Source: Ignavibacterium sp. (lineage in GTDB: Bacteria > Bacteroidota > Ignavibacteria > Ignavibacteriales > Ignavibacteriaceae). Taken from it: a stretch of 64,000 bases of DNA. This document shows positions 16,679 through 28,000 of this stretch, piece after piece. The first letter of the stretch is position 1. Every line of letters begins with the position of its first letter. The notes beneath the pieces were generated by a model that was given only the letters and a program-made list of their open reading frames with translations, was not told the DNA's origin and ran no database searches. Both the position numbers and the translations under genes were made by a program. The DNA lies in the NCBI GenBank assembly GCA_018335755.1, contig JAGXRK010000050.1, positions 173,277-237,276 of the forward strand, in the 5' to 3' direction.

Positions 16679-19102
16679 TTATAAACCTGTAGGAATATCA
16701 ATACTCTCGCCTGGTCTCTGTACTCTTTTGAAGTTATTGAAGTTATAAGTTAACATCAGAGTAAACACCGGGGCTTCGGGTCTTATCAGTGCATTCGCCT
16801 TAAAGTTTGAACCATTTGTATTGATCTTTAAATCTGATGCATTAAATAAATTTCTTGCCTGTAATGTTAATGACATTGCTTTATCAAAGAAATCCTGCCT
16901 CAGCGAAGCACTTATAAACATAAATGGTTCTGACTCTGACTGTGCATCAATAAATTTCATATAATTGCCCGATAACTGAAATCTTGTGTTTGAAGAAATA
17001 GTTACTGTAGTATTTAATCTTGCAGACCAGTTAAAAAAATCTTTTTGAATCTTCTGCCCATCGGCTAAACCATCCAGACTTGTCTGAAATAAATTAACTG
17101 ACGGATCAAACCTGAAAATATCAAAAGCTGAAAAGCTTCCGGATAGTTCAGCTCCATAAACATCAGAGTTACCATAATTATTAAACGTAATATTAAGTCT
17201 GCCCGTACTGTCAACACTAAACGTCTGAGAAAATGAATCGGAAGATTTTCTGAAATAAGTCTGTGCAGAAACAAAGACAGATCCGAACATCTTCTGATAA
17301 TTCAACTCAAAAGCGTGTATGTATTCAGGCAGAAGTTTCGGGTTACCTGCTGTGGTAATATTAGCATCAGAATAAAATGGAAAAGGATTAAGCAGATTTT
17401 CATTTGGTCTGTTAATGCGCCTGCTGTAACTAAACTGAAGCTGATGGTCCTCTATCTTCCTAGAAATATTTACTGAAGGAAAATAATCCATTTTATTGAA
17501 TTCATAATCTTCAGCAAGAGTTTGCTGTTCAAGCAGTCTGTCCATATACTCTCCCCTTAATCCAAGCATATATTTAAACCCTGCAATCTCTGAACTGAAA
17601 GAAACAAATCCTGCATAAACATTATTTCTGAGATTAAAATTATTTGTAAGAATCGGATCAACTATATAGTTCTGTGAGTTACTGTCGAATATTTTATTGT
17701 CTAATTCAAAATTTCTGAAGGAATAATTAGACTGTACCCCTGTTTCAAAAATATCTGTTTCACTTAATTTGTGCTTATATGTTAGCTTGCTTCTTCCTTC
17801 ATTTCTTTTTGAATGATTTATGAATCTTGTACTGTTTACAATCCCTCCGTAAGGATTGAAATTACCATCACTGAGGTTTTCAATCATCAGCTGATCATTT
17901 TTTATATCAACAAAGTTATAAGTTAATTCAAAATTTAAATCGTTTATGTTAGGAACAACTTTATATTGATAAGTAAATGTTGAGTTGAAGTATTTAACAG
18001 GCACTTCGTTACTGTTTCTGATAACTGAATATCGCGTATCAGTTATCTGTTGATTAATTATTTTTGTACCCAAACTACCATTAATGTCAATGAGTCCGCC
18101 GCTCAATGAAAGTCCTAAAGAATTCTGTGGATTGAAAGTATAATCCAATCCGCCCCTAACTGAATATTGCCGCCTTTTATTCCTTATATCAACATCCGAA
18201 TTATTAAACAATTCGTTATTTCCCAACAGAGATGTTCTGGATATATCCTGATTATTCGTAAAAGTATTATCACGATAATCTAATCCGCCATTAAGGCTTA
18301 GTCCGTTAAGATTATAATTAAAGGAAAAATCACCATTGTATTTATCACCGGTTCCGCTGTTAAGATTAAGAATAGAGCTTAGTGAATAATTTTTTTGCAG
18401 TTTAAGATTGATATTAATAATCCCTGCTGAACCCTCTGCGTCATATCTTGCTGAAGGATTGGTTATCAGTTCAATGGTTTCAATCTGACTTGCAGCAAAC
18501 TGTCTGAGTGCATCTGATCCCTGCAGAACGCTCGGCTTGCCATTAACGAGGATAGTAAAGTTAGAACTGCCTCTGAGATAAACGGTACCATCAGGATCAA
18601 CACGTACAGATGGCTGATTTTCCAATACATCAAGAGCTGTTCCTCCGGCAGCATTTAAATTTTGACTGACATTAATAACTTTCTTATCCAGATGAAGTTC
18701 CTCGGCTGCTCTTTCACCAACGACCTGAGTTTCCTGAAGCTGAATGGCATCCTTAGACAGTTGAATAATGCCAATATCATACTCGCTATCATTTCTAGAG
18801 ATTTTCAGATTTGAAAAGAATTTATTAGAATATCCCATAAAACTTACTTTCAGATAGTAATTTCCTTCAACAACATTAGTTAAAATGAACTCCCCATTTG
18901 TACCTGCAGCAGTTCCACTGATATATGAGGAGTCAACCTGGCTATGCAAAGTAATGTTTGCAAATGGTAATGGTGAATTTTCTGTTGAATCAACTATCAC
19001 TCCTCTGATAACACCATCTTTAAACAGGTCGGGTGTATAAGAATAAATAATGGAAGTGAAAGCAAATATATTAATGATTACGATGATTAGTTTTTGTTTC
19101 AT
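16679..19102 (-). CDS. TonB-dependent outer-membrane receptor (beta-barrel family 3 type) C
   Basis: A third paralogue of receptors A and B. I place the start at the internal ATG at 19102 (MKQKLIIVIINIFAFTSIIY), because it begins a normal signal peptide and has AGAGGA a few bases upstream; the open frame extends 14 codons further, to 19144. Domains: a regulatory beta-sandwich (~30-115: GVIRGVIVDSTENSPLPFAN), a plug (~135-240: LHLDKKVINVSQNLNAAGGT, NFTILVNGKPSVLQGSD, ITNPSARYDAEGSAGI) and a barrel to the end. The glycine-rich plug motif and spacing match the two receptors at 5.4-10.5 kb. The substrate is unknown and there is no SusD neighbour. Confidence 0.87.
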   Translation of the reverse strand: MKQKLIIVIINIFAFTSIIYSYTPDLFKDGVIRGVIVDSTENSPLPFANITLHSQVDSSYISGTAAGTNGEFILTNVVEGNYYLKVSFMGYSNKFFSNLKISRNDSEYDIGIIQLSKDAIQLQETQVVGERAAEELHLDKKVINVSQNLNAAGGTALDVLENQPSVRVDPDGTVYLRGSSNFTILVNGKPSVLQGSDALRQFAASQIETIELITNPSARYDAEGSAGIININLKLQKNYSLSSILNLNSGTGDKYNGDFSFNYNLNGLSLNGGLDYRDNTFTNNQDISRTSLLGNNELFNNSDVDIRNKRRQYSVRGGLDYTFNPQNSLGLSLSGGLIDINGSLGTKIINQQITDTRYSVIRNSNEVPVKYFNSTFTYQYKVVPNINDLNFELTYNFVDIKNDQLMIENLSDGNFNPYGGIVNSTRFINHSKRNEGRSKLTYKHKLSETDIFETGVQSNYSFRNFELDNKIFDSNSQNYIVDPILTNNFNLRNNVYAGFVSFSSEIAGFKYMLGLRGEYMDRLLEQQTLAEDYEFNKMDYFPSVNISRKIEDHQLQFSYSRRINRPNENLLNPFPFYSDANITTAGNPKLLPEYIHAFELNYQKMFGSVFVSAQTYFRKSSDSFSQTFSVDSTGRLNITFNNYGNSDVYGAELSGSFSAFDIFRFDPSVNLFQTSLDGLADGQKIQKDFFNWSARLNTTVTISSNTRFQLSGNYMKFIDAQSESEPFMFISASLRQDFFDKAMSLTLQARNLFNASDLKINTNGSNFKANALIRPEAPVFTLMLTYNFNNFKRVQRPGESIDIPTGL

Positions 19103-19273
19103 AGTATCCTCTTCTTTAAATAAATTAATAACCGTGTCAAACATATAGCGTGATAAATGAAAAGAATATCAGTTTAAGTTGAGTGGTTGTATAATTTTAT
19201 TAAAGGAAAAAAATAAAAAAATATGGTAAGCTGAAACGGAAAGGGTCGGTAATTTTATTTTGGACAATATAAG

Positions 19274-19300
19274 AAATCCGCTTCGCTTTGAAGCGGATTT
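19274..19300. terminator. Perfect 11-bp terminator-like hairpin
   Basis: Stem AAATCCGCTTC (19274-19284), loop GCTTT, complement GAAGCGGATTT (19290-19300), 27 bases past the stop of the C39-like peptidase gene on the - strand. It is followed on that strand by CTTATATT rather than a clean U-tract. Probable terminator between the peptidase and receptor C. Confidence 0.6.
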
Positions 19301-19327
19301 ATCATTAAGGATTCAAAACACAAATAG

Positions 19328-20701
19328 TTATTTAACCAAATTCATTTTCTTAACTGAACTGAACTCGCCTACTCTTAATTGATAGAAATATATTCCGCTT
19401 GGCAGATTATTGTGAAACGTTGAGCTGTTAAATTCAACACTGTATTTACCCGCTGGTAAATATTCGTCAACAAGAACTGCAATTTCATTTCCAAGAATAT
19501 CAAATACTTTTAAGGTCTGTTGGGTGCTTATAGATGACTGCCAGCTTATGATTGTACCTGGATTGAAAGGATTGGGATAATTCTGAAATAATTCGAATTC
19601 ACTTACTAACAGACCATCTTCAGGAATTTCAATTGATGTTGTTCCATCAGCCGGGTAGAAAGTATAAGCAACACCGCCTTTTTTAAACCAAGCTTCAGAT
19701 AAGTTAGTTTTGTTAAAAATAAAAGAATACCCATTCGATTTAGCCGGATCATGAACAATCGGTCTGCCATCTGAAGTAAATCCTGCAAGCATAACAAGGT
19801 GACCTGTATATAACGGCTGACCGATAGACATTGCAATACGTCCGCCGTTAACAAGAACCTGCTGTGCTTCACTCCAGGTACGAAATCGAGTAACCGCACC
19901 ATCCAGACCGAATTCAGATGCATTCTGAACAACCCTGGGCCAGATACCGAACATATTATAATAAGGATCGCGTGTATCTACAGCAAACTGATAAGGATCA
20001 ACTTCAATATTATAACTCTTTAAAATCATTGCTACAGAAGTGGGCGAACAAATACTTGGACCTATAACCGGATCAACTCCGTATTGATAAATAAAAGTTG
20101 TCGGAATAAAAACTGCTGCCGGATTATCATTTACAATCTGAGAAATATTTGCGTTAGTAGTTGTTCTTGAATCACTTACAAAAAAACTAAGCTTATGTAT
20201 TGTGGGTGATGGTTCTGAAACAGAAGTTCGGGTCATTATAATTTTAAACTGCCATAAATTCTGATACGAATATAATTTGACGTAATCATAATCAATAAAT
20301 CCCCCTCCATAGCTTGTAGTACCGTATACAGCCCAGATATTGTTCTTCCAGAAACCAACGGTTAGCCAGGGCGACCATCCGCTTCCATAAGGAAATCGCA
20401 TTTGTATTTTAAAGCTGCTGTTATTTCCCAAAGCTGATCCATTCCAGGAAGGCAGGCCATGATTAAATGGCTGATCTGATGTTTGAGGAGTTAATTCCAC
20501 ATAGCCATTGGTTTTATCATCCTCAAGCATAATGCTTTTGCCGTCATCGCTGAGTTTAATGCCCTCAATAATGTCAATATTTGCAAATAAGGAGTCAATC
20601 CTCAGAACGTAATGCTGATCAGGATAAATTTGGGCAGTTACAAAAATAGAATAAACAAGGAGCGAAAAGATAAAAGAGTTAATTAGTAATTTATAGTTCA
20701 T
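19328..20701 (-). CDS. Secreted C39-like cysteine peptidase with type IX-style sorting domain
   Basis: An exported protein of 457 residues. A signal peptide (MNYKLLINSFIFSLLVYSIF...) is followed by a beta-rich N-terminal domain (~30-185, with WNGSALGNNSSFKIQMRFPY) and then a papain-like C39 fold (~195-350). The catalytic Cys is in ICSPTSVAM (Cys218), the His in TGHLVMLAGF (His301) and an Asp in VHDPAKSNGY (Asp318), so the triad is complete. The C-terminal sorting domain (~375-457) has NYPNPFNPGTIISW, DILGNEIAVLVDEYLPAGKY and LPSGIYFYQLRVG. C39 folds are known from bacteriocin-processing peptidases, but as a secreted stand-alone domain it is more likely a surface protease or amidase. The C39 assignment is by motif and context. 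Confidence 0.8.
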   Translation of the reverse strand: MNYKLLINSFIFSLLVYSIFVTAQIYPDQHYVLRIDSLFANIDIIEGIKLSDDGKSIMLEDDKTNGYVELTPQTSDQPFNHGLPSWNGSALGNNSSFKIQMRFPYGSGWSPWLTVGFWKNNIWAVYGTTSYGGGFIDYDYVKLYSYQNLWQFKIIMTRTSVSEPSPTIHKLSFFVSDSRTTTNANISQIVNDNPAAVFIPTTFIYQYGVDPVIGPSICSPTSVAMILKSYNIEVDPYQFAVDTRDPYYNMFGIWPRVVQNASEFGLDGAVTRFRTWSEAQQVLVNGGRIAMSIGQPLYTGHLVMLAGFTSDGRPIVHDPAKSNGYSFIFNKTNLSEAWFKKGGVAYTFYPADGTTSIEIPEDGLLVSEFELFQNYPNPFNPGTIISWQSSISTQQTLKVFDILGNEIAVLVDEYLPAGKYSVEFNSSTFHNNLPSGIYFYQLRVGEFSSVKKMNLVK

Positions 20702-21078
20702 AATAACCTGGAGTATTGAATCAATATATATTGTGTTTATTAATATGTAAGTTATTGAATTATTTTTTGACAGAAAAGTATTAATTTCATTTACAATTGC
20801 AGAATTGGGGTATAAATAATAAAAATAAATGTTCTCGTTATTAACTCCTGGCGAATCAGGTTACTTTTTGCAGAGCAGGATTTTATCGAAATAGATATAT
20901 ACAGAAGTCCAAAATACAAACCGTTTTATAATAAAATATTGATTGTTTTAGATTATCCGAAAACTTAAAATCAGAGGATTTGTGAGCGGAAATAGTTTTT
21001 TATTTAATTAGAATGTCCTAATTTCCAGAAGTAAATTATTATAATCAGACCGAATTCAAATTAGTCCGGGGAGGTATC
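20702..21078. other. Divergent intergenic region, 377 bp
   Basis: A/T-rich gap between the peptidase gene (reading left) and the DUF3857 gene (reading right). It must hold promoters for both, but I could not assign -10/-35-type boxes. The only clear element is a strong Shine-Dalgarno GGGGAGG at 21068-21074, five bases before the ATG at 21079. No repeats or RNA genes are evident. Confidence 0.6.
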
Positions 21079-23091
21079 ATGTTTCTTTCACGTGTATTTA
21101 ATCTGTTTGTATTCTGTATCATTATTAATTTCACTTCCTTGTTCCCACAAAATGTTTCTGTCCAATGGGGTGAAATTCCAATCGAAGATCTTTCCATGAC
21201 ATCATTTCCGGCGGATACAAATGCTTCTGCACTAATTCTTTACGATTACGGAGAAACAACCGTAAATGATGATTTAGATTTGGTGTTTTACACTCACACC
21301 AGAGTTAAAATATTAACTCAGAACGGATATGACTTTGGTACTCATTCTATTGTAATAAGAAGCGACAAAGGAACTGAGAGAATTGAAGGGCTTGAAGCAG
21401 TAACTTACAATTTCAACTTAACCAGAGGAATTGATAAATATCCACTAAGTAAAAATGATATATTTAAAGAAGAAGTGGATGATTCACGAACAAGATATCG
21501 TTTTACATTACCGAACCTTCAGCCCGGAAGTATAATCGAGTACAAATACAAAATCGTATCACAAAATCTTGGAATGACTCGCGACTGGATATTTCAAACA
21601 TCAGAACCAGTACGGTGGAGCGAATATGTGCTCAGAACCCCCAAAGCCATTGCATTTACAACTGTAGCTTCAGGATTTGAATCCTGGGCTGTAATGGCCA
21701 ACGAAGAAGTGACACAACATTTTAGTGGTAGGGCTGCTTCTTACCTACGTAAGAATATTGTTCATTGTAACCAGTATCGATATGCGGTTAAAGACGCACC
21801 GGCTATGAGAGATGAACCTTTTATAACAACAATAGATGATTACTGTAATAAGGTACAGGTTCAATTGGCTGGGTATGCATTTGCAACCGGAGGAAAGCAG
21901 GAAGTCCTTACGTCATGGCAAAAATTAATTGAGGACTTATTAGATTATAAATATTTTTATGACAAACTTGACGTGACCGGAAAAATAAGGGACATTGCTA
22001 AAGAAGTAACTTCCGAATCTTCAACACCGCTTGAAAAACTGAAAGCAATATATGATTGGATTACCAAATCAATAGTATGGACAAAAGAAAACAGGGTATA
22101 CTGTTCCGGCGATAGTGATGACGTACTTAAATATAAAAAAGGAAACAGCTCAGACATTACATTTCTACTGCTTTCTCTTCTAAAAAGTGCAGGTATTGAA
22201 GGTGACCCTGTAATCCTTAGCACAAGAGCTAATGGAAAAATAGTCGAGGCATACCCCATTATTTCCCAGTTCAATTATGTTCTGGCAAGAGTAAAAATTG
22301 ATGGTGAATATCATTTCATCGATGCTACTGATCCCTATAGGCCGTATGATCTTCTGCCATTAAAAGTGCTAAATGTTCGTGGATTGGTTATTAAAGAAGG
22401 TCCTATAGAATGGGTTACTGTTACATCGGAAAAAGTAATCCATGAAAAATCACTAACATCTTTAACAATTAACCAAGATGGCTCTGTGATTGCAAGAATT
22501 GAGGTGCAGTATTCTGATTATAAGAGTTTGAATATCAGGCAGAATCTTGAGAATAAAACCGACCTCGATCTCATTAAGGAACTACTTGATGTAGAAGCCT
22601 TAGGATTTACTGTTGATTCATTCACGGTATCAGGTAAAGATGACATTAATAAACTAATTAAACTTAATGTGATTTTAACCTCTCCAACTTACGCACAAGC
22701 AGGCGGAGATATGATATATCTTAATCCTTACATATTAAAAACAGTTAAAGAAAATCCATTTAAAGCCCGAAACAGAAAATTTCCTATTGATTATTCATAT
22801 TTGAGCACCAAGACTACTGTCTGTCTAATTAGATTACCGGAAAATTACGAGTTGAAGGACAATGTAAACAGCAAGAAAACCTATATTGGTAAGTCCATTA
22901 TTTACTCAAAGTCTGCAGGCATTAATGGTGATCAGATTCAGCTTTTAAGTAAACTTGAGTTAAATGAACAAACCATAAAGCAACAGTTTTATGAGCAGCT
23001 TAGAGCCGTTTATAACCAGATAATAAATGCTGAATCAGAACTTCTCGTGATAGGTTTAAAAAATATTGATGCAGGACGGGGTAATAATTAA
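21079..23091 (+). CDS. Exported DUF3857/transglutaminase-fold protein, predicted catalytically inactive
   Basis: A 670-residue protein with signal peptide (MFLSRVFNLFVFCIIINFTS), an N-terminal DUF3857 domain (~60-215: VFYTHTRVKILTQNG ... LPNLQPGSIIEYKYKI) and a transglutaminase-like core (~300-420). At the place where active relatives have GDC, this protein has GNSSD (Ser357), and where they have FNH it has FNY (Tyr400); the third position is retained (Asp415 in IDATDPYR). Two of three catalytic residues are therefore missing, so I expect a binding or scaffold role at the cell envelope. GGGGAGG precedes the ATG. A paralogue with Cys and His intact starts 21 bases downstream on the same strand; they are very likely one operon. 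Confidence 0.85.
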   Translation: MFLSRVFNLFVFCIIINFTSLFPQNVSVQWGEIPIEDLSMTSFPADTNASALILYDYGETTVNDDLDLVFYTHTRVKILTQNGYDFGTHSIVIRSDKGTERIEGLEAVTYNFNLTRGIDKYPLSKNDIFKEEVDDSRTRYRFTLPNLQPGSIIEYKYKIVSQNLGMTRDWIFQTSEPVRWSEYVLRTPKAIAFTTVASGFESWAVMANEEVTQHFSGRAASYLRKNIVHCNQYRYAVKDAPAMRDEPFITTIDDYCNKVQVQLAGYAFATGGKQEVLTSWQKLIEDLLDYKYFYDKLDVTGKIRDIAKEVTSESSTPLEKLKAIYDWITKSIVWTKENRVYCSGDSDDVLKYKKGNSSDITFLLLSLLKSAGIEGDPVILSTRANGKIVEAYPIISQFNYVLARVKIDGEYHFIDATDPYRPYDLLPLKVLNVRGLVIKEGPIEWVTVTSEKVIHEKSLTSLTINQDGSVIARIEVQYSDYKSLNIRQNLENKTDLDLIKELLDVEALGFTVDSFTVSGKDDINKLIKLNVILTSPTYAQAGGDMIYLNPYILKTVKENPFKARNRKFPIDYSYLSTKTTVCLIRLPENYELKDNVNSKKTYIGKSIIYSKSAGINGDQIQLLSKLELNEQTIKQQFYEQLRAVYNQIINAESELLVIGLKNIDAGRGNN

Positions 23092-23112
23092 AAAATAAAA
23101 AGAGACCTGGAT

Positions 23113-25014
23113 ATGAATAAAACTGTTGTAGCATTAATGGCATTCATTGTTTTTCTTTCATCACTTACGGTAGCACAGGAGTATTCCATTGATAAGATTA
23201 GTTCGGATCTTCTTAAAGGTGCCAATGCAATTGTTCGAAAAAAACATATTCACTTTGAAGTGAAGGATGAAAAAACAGCTATTAAAAAAGAAACAATTGC
23301 AGTAACGGTTTTTAAAAAGGACGAACAACAATATGGTAAGCAGGTATTGTGGTACGGTAAATTCAGAGAGATTGAAGAATTTAAAGGTAAATTATTTGAT
23401 TCACAGGGAAAATTAATCAGGGAATTAAGTAAAAAAGAAATCAGCGACTACAGCGCGTTCAGTGATTATTCATTATATGCCGACACAAGAATAAAATACG
23501 CTGAATTGTATTATGATAAACTCCCGTATACTATTGAATTTTTTTCTGAGATTTATTATGACGGCTATATAAACTGGCCAACATGGTATTCAAGAAGTAA
23601 TATAGATCCGGTTGAGCATTCAAAATTTGAAGTTGTTATTCCAAAGAAGCTTTCCCTAAGGTATTGGTGCAATCAGGATTCTGTAAATCCAACTTTTAAA
23701 TCTGATATATATAATAATTATTATGTTTGGGAAAAATTTGATCAATTGCCTTTAACACGGGATGCGATTGGCGAAGACATAGAAGATGTTGCAACTATTG
23801 TAATGATTGCACCGGAACATTTTCAGATTGAAGGATATAAAGGAAATATGAGTTCATGGAATGAATTCGGGAAATGGATGCAGCGGCTTTATAATGAAAG
23901 ACAAGTTACCCCAAAACCTTTACTTGAGATAGTACCCTCCCTGATTTCATCTGCAACAACTCAAAGAGAAAAGGTTGCAATTCTCTATCAATACCTGCAA
24001 TCAAGAACAAGGTATGTAAGCGTTCAGCTTGGTATCGGAGGCTGGCAACCGTTTGATGCTGCATATGTTCACGACAGAGGTTACGGTGATTGCAAGGCAC
24101 TGACAAATTATATGATTTCTTTGCTCAACATTGCGGGCATAGAAGCTTATCCTGTCCTGATCAATAACGGATCCGACAGATATACTTTAATAGAACAATT
24201 TCCAAGTAATCAGTTCAATCATGTAGTTGCCTGCGTGCCATTGGAAACGGATACAATATGGTTGGAATGCACAAGTCAGACTCTGGCATTCGGAAGAATT
24301 AACTGGAGCAATGAAAACCGCGGTGCTTTGATGATAACTCCTGAAGGCGGAGTTGTTGTCAAAACTCCAACATCAACACATCTTGATAATACCGTTTGTA
24401 AGAAAATAAATGCGAAAATTGCCGGTAGGAATCTGGAGGGTGATGCTCTCATCAGTTGGAACGGGAATAAAATGGATAATGTACGTCCGATAGCAATTCA
24501 ATCCTCACCAAAAGAACAGTCTCAATGGATTTCTGCTATGGCGGGGCAACAGGGATTTCACATTCACAGTTATTCGTTTGATGATCTTGAGAATGTTTCC
24601 GGGAATATGAATTTAAATTTTAAGTTCACTTTAACTACCTATGTTACTTCAACCGGAAACAGAATGTTCGTTAATCCGAATATAATTGAAAAAATAACTT
24701 CTGTACCTCCTGAGGTGCCTGAAAGACTATCACCGGTAAGATATAAATTTCCAAACTCAACAATTGATACGATAACATTCTCGATACCTGCGGATTATAA
24801 AATCGAATCACTTCCAAAGGAGATATCATTATCGGCATCGTTTGGAAATTTTATATCTAAAGCAACACCTAAAGATGATTTTACAATTGAGTATGTGAGA
24901 CAGCTTGATATCAAGGATTATCTGATACCTGCAGAAAATTATAATGAGTACAGAAACTTTTTTATGGAAGTTGCCAAAAACGACCGGTCGCAAATTGTGC
25001 TGATAAAGAAATAA
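23113..25014 (+). CDS. Exported DUF3857/transglutaminase-like protein, Cys/His retained
   Basis: A 633-residue protein with signal peptide MNKTVVALMAFIVFLSSLTVAQ, a DUF3857 domain (~50-210: RIKYAELYYDKLPYTIEFFS) and a transglutaminase core (~265-395). It has the catalytic-type RGYGDCKALT (Cys327) and FNHVVACV (His370); the third residue is Glu385 in WLECTSQT rather than the usual Asp, a variant I recall from other Bacteroidetes-like members. The C-terminal ~130 residues form a beta-rich domain. It is probably periplasmic or outer-membrane associated and acts on peptide or protein amide bonds; its true activity is not established. It is paired in an operon with the inactive paralogue 5' of it. 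No terminator was seen in the short gap to the convergent hydrolase gene. Confidence 0.88.
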   Translation: MNKTVVALMAFIVFLSSLTVAQEYSIDKISSDLLKGANAIVRKKHIHFEVKDEKTAIKKETIAVTVFKKDEQQYGKQVLWYGKFREIEEFKGKLFDSQGKLIRELSKKEISDYSAFSDYSLYADTRIKYAELYYDKLPYTIEFFSEIYYDGYINWPTWYSRSNIDPVEHSKFEVVIPKKLSLRYWCNQDSVNPTFKSDIYNNYYVWEKFDQLPLTRDAIGEDIEDVATIVMIAPEHFQIEGYKGNMSSWNEFGKWMQRLYNERQVTPKPLLEIVPSLISSATTQREKVAILYQYLQSRTRYVSVQLGIGGWQPFDAAYVHDRGYGDCKALTNYMISLLNIAGIEAYPVLINNGSDRYTLIEQFPSNQFNHVVACVPLETDTIWLECTSQTLAFGRINWSNENRGALMITPEGGVVVKTPTSTHLDNTVCKKINAKIAGRNLEGDALISWNGNKMDNVRPIAIQSSPKEQSQWISAMAGQQGFHIHSYSFDDLENVSGNMNLNFKFTLTTYVTSTGNRMFVNPNIIEKITSVPPEVPERLSPVRYKFPNSTIDTITFSIPADYKIESLPKEISLSASFGNFISKATPKDDFTIEYVRQLDIKDYLIPAENYNEYRNFFMEVAKNDRSQIVLIKK

Positions 25015-25081
25015 TCTGTTGAGCTTCCTTATCCTTTATTTTGAAAATGGTAACGGTTCTGCTTATGCAGCACAATTGAAA

Positions 25082-28000
25082 CTATTTTATCAACAGCATT
25101 TTTTTACTTTGAACATAGTCTCCGGATTTAATCATGTATAAGTAAACACCACTCGGCAGATTTGCAGCATTAAAATCAACTTTATAAATACCGGAAGATT
25201 TATATTCATCAATTAATTCAGCCACTTCTCTTCCCAATATATCATATACTTTTAACGACACATATGAATCAACCGGTATATTAAAACCAATCACAGTACC
25301 AGGATTGAACGGATTGGGATAATTCTGCGATAACGCATATTGTCCGGGTATTTTATGATATTCATCTTTTATTTCTGTTGCGCCTTCAACTTTTTTAACT
25401 GATCTCAGATCATCGAAATAAATTACTCCTGTTATAGAACTTTCCGATGTTTTTGTCAGTTGATAACTATCAATTCTGAAATATTGCCCGTTAAGAATTC
25501 CGTCACCGATCCATATACCAACACTATTAGGGTCGTTCAATTTCCATTCAATTAATTTCCATCCATGCCAGTCAATAGTTACCCATTTTGAAACTTCATG
25601 ATCACCCCAGGCCGATCCGGTATATTCATCAATACAAAATCTGAATCGTGTTTTGCTTCCGTCTCCATAAACGAAACTTTGCAAAACATAACTCGTATCG
25701 AAGTAAACAGCTTGTGGAGGTCCTCCGGCGAGGTATTCGCGAATTAAAAAGTTGCTGGCATTTTCATCCCACAGGTATGCAAGTTTAGCGGATCTTTTGG
25801 GACTCGTTGCCGGCAGATATACCTGATTGGTAAATTCGAAATAGGTTCCGGATCCTAATATACCTGTTGTTGATCCGCTGTAGCCGGGTTGTTTCCAATC
25901 ACCGGGTACAGTAAAGTCATCGATCATTTTAATTTCGCTGTATGAAAAATCTGATGTGGAGAAATTAATTTGAGCTTCCTCACCGGCTGCGTTGCCAAGC
26001 GTATCTGCAATATCACCACTTATTGTTACAGAATAACTTTTTGCTGGGTGGAATAAATTATTTGGTTGAATGCAAATTATACTTTGCCCTTCTTCAGACT
26101 TCGTATGCTGATAACTAAAACTAACCGGTGAACCCGTTTCTGTAAGATTTATCGTACTTGATGATAGAGACTGAGCATCAATTTCTTCATCAAACAGAAT
26201 TGTTATAATAGAACTTACATCAATATTAGTATCGTTTGAAGCAGGATAACTGGAAATAATCTGCGGACCAAGAATATCTTCTTCATTTGTTTGATAAGTG
26301 AGAAAGAAAGGATCACCTTCTATTCCATCGCTATTCCCATCAAGCAGCTTTCCATTTATGTCTGTTACAGACGAATCGATCTTTAATGTATAATAAGTCT
26401 GATACTGATGACCTGCAGTTATGATAGAAACTCTCCTGCTGCTATCATCCCAGCTTAGATTATAAATCTGAACAGATGGGGTAATACTGATTGCGTTATT
26501 AAAAGTATTCGCATCCATTGTTTTTGAAAAATCTATGGTTATGGCATTAGAAATATTCAATATACCATTCTGCGGAGGATTTGTTGATGAAACTATCGGT
26601 GCAAATGATGGTATCAATCCTGTTGTAACGGAATTTGAATTCTGGGATTCGTTCCAGTATCTGTTTAGTGTGGTTGCAAAGTATTTATAACTTCCGTTGA
26701 AATTTTGTAATCCTGTAAAACTTTCTGTAAAGCTGTAAACGGATTTACCAAAATGAATATCCACAATAATATCATTATTAACATCAAGCGTGTCATCTTC
26801 AGATCTGTAAATGATGAACCAATGATCATTCAGAATTGAAGTATGAGGAGTTACAGTAATCTGATAGTTAAGTGAATCAATTTGATTTAACTGAACGGAT
26901 GGTGCTGATGGTTCGGAAACAAAAATAATATCTCTTACTTTCATTTTTTTATTAAAGAAGGTGCTTGCTGCTTCATCCCAGTAATCGTAATCTTTCCAGC
27001 TGCCGTAACTGAAAAACTGAAATCCATCGACCCACTGTTTATCCCTTAATCTATTAACTATACCTGCATGATTTGACCACACATTATTTTCAGCTAACCT
27101 GTAAGATCCTGGTCCGCATGTATAAAGTCTGCCAGCCTGAATACCCGGCTGAATGTTCGGTTCCCAGTCTGAAGTAATTGCATTAAATAAATCGTTCCCG
27201 GTTAACCAGTGGTAATGCATCGGGGTTAATTGTTCAACATATCCCTCGTTGAACCATAGTGCAGCATCCTGATATACAACGTAGTATCCATTCCAGCCGG
27301 TAGAACCACCAGTTTTATATTTACCTAAAGCGGCAGGTGATAAACGAACCCATGGTTTAACGGATTGTACAGAGTCATGTAACGTTTTTACAAACTCTGT
27401 AACAGACCATCTCCACCAATCTTCCCAGTTATTAAATCCTGCGGGAACTCCTGCACTGTAAGGATGCTCCGCATCATATAAGAACCTGTTAGTACTTTCT
27501 GTAGAAGTTAATTTATTGATGGTATTATTTGAAAAAAAACCATCAGGTTTGGTCTCCTGTTCAAGTTGAGAAGGTGCATCAGTCATATCATCTGCATCAT
27601 ATTCATTCCACCTGACATAATCCAGATGCAATCCATCAATATCATAATTTCTTACAATTTCCATAGCAACACTGATAGTGTAATCTCTGACAGCCTGCAA
27701 ACCCGGTGATGCCGCCCTGTTTGAAGTCATAGGATTACCATTCTGATCTCTGCAAATCCATTCCGGATGTTCGTGTGCGATTGTACCGGGATAAGTTGAG
27801 GCTACGCTAAATGTATTAAACCAGGCATGTAATTCAAGACCTCTTTTGTGTGCTTCTTCAATTGCATATTGAAGGGGATCGAAACCCGGATATGTATAGC
27901 CTGCATAATATCCCCAGGGCTCAAATGAGGATTGATAATAAACGGTCCCACTTTGTCTCACCTGAAAAAGTACAGAGGTCATATTTGCTCTTTTATGATG

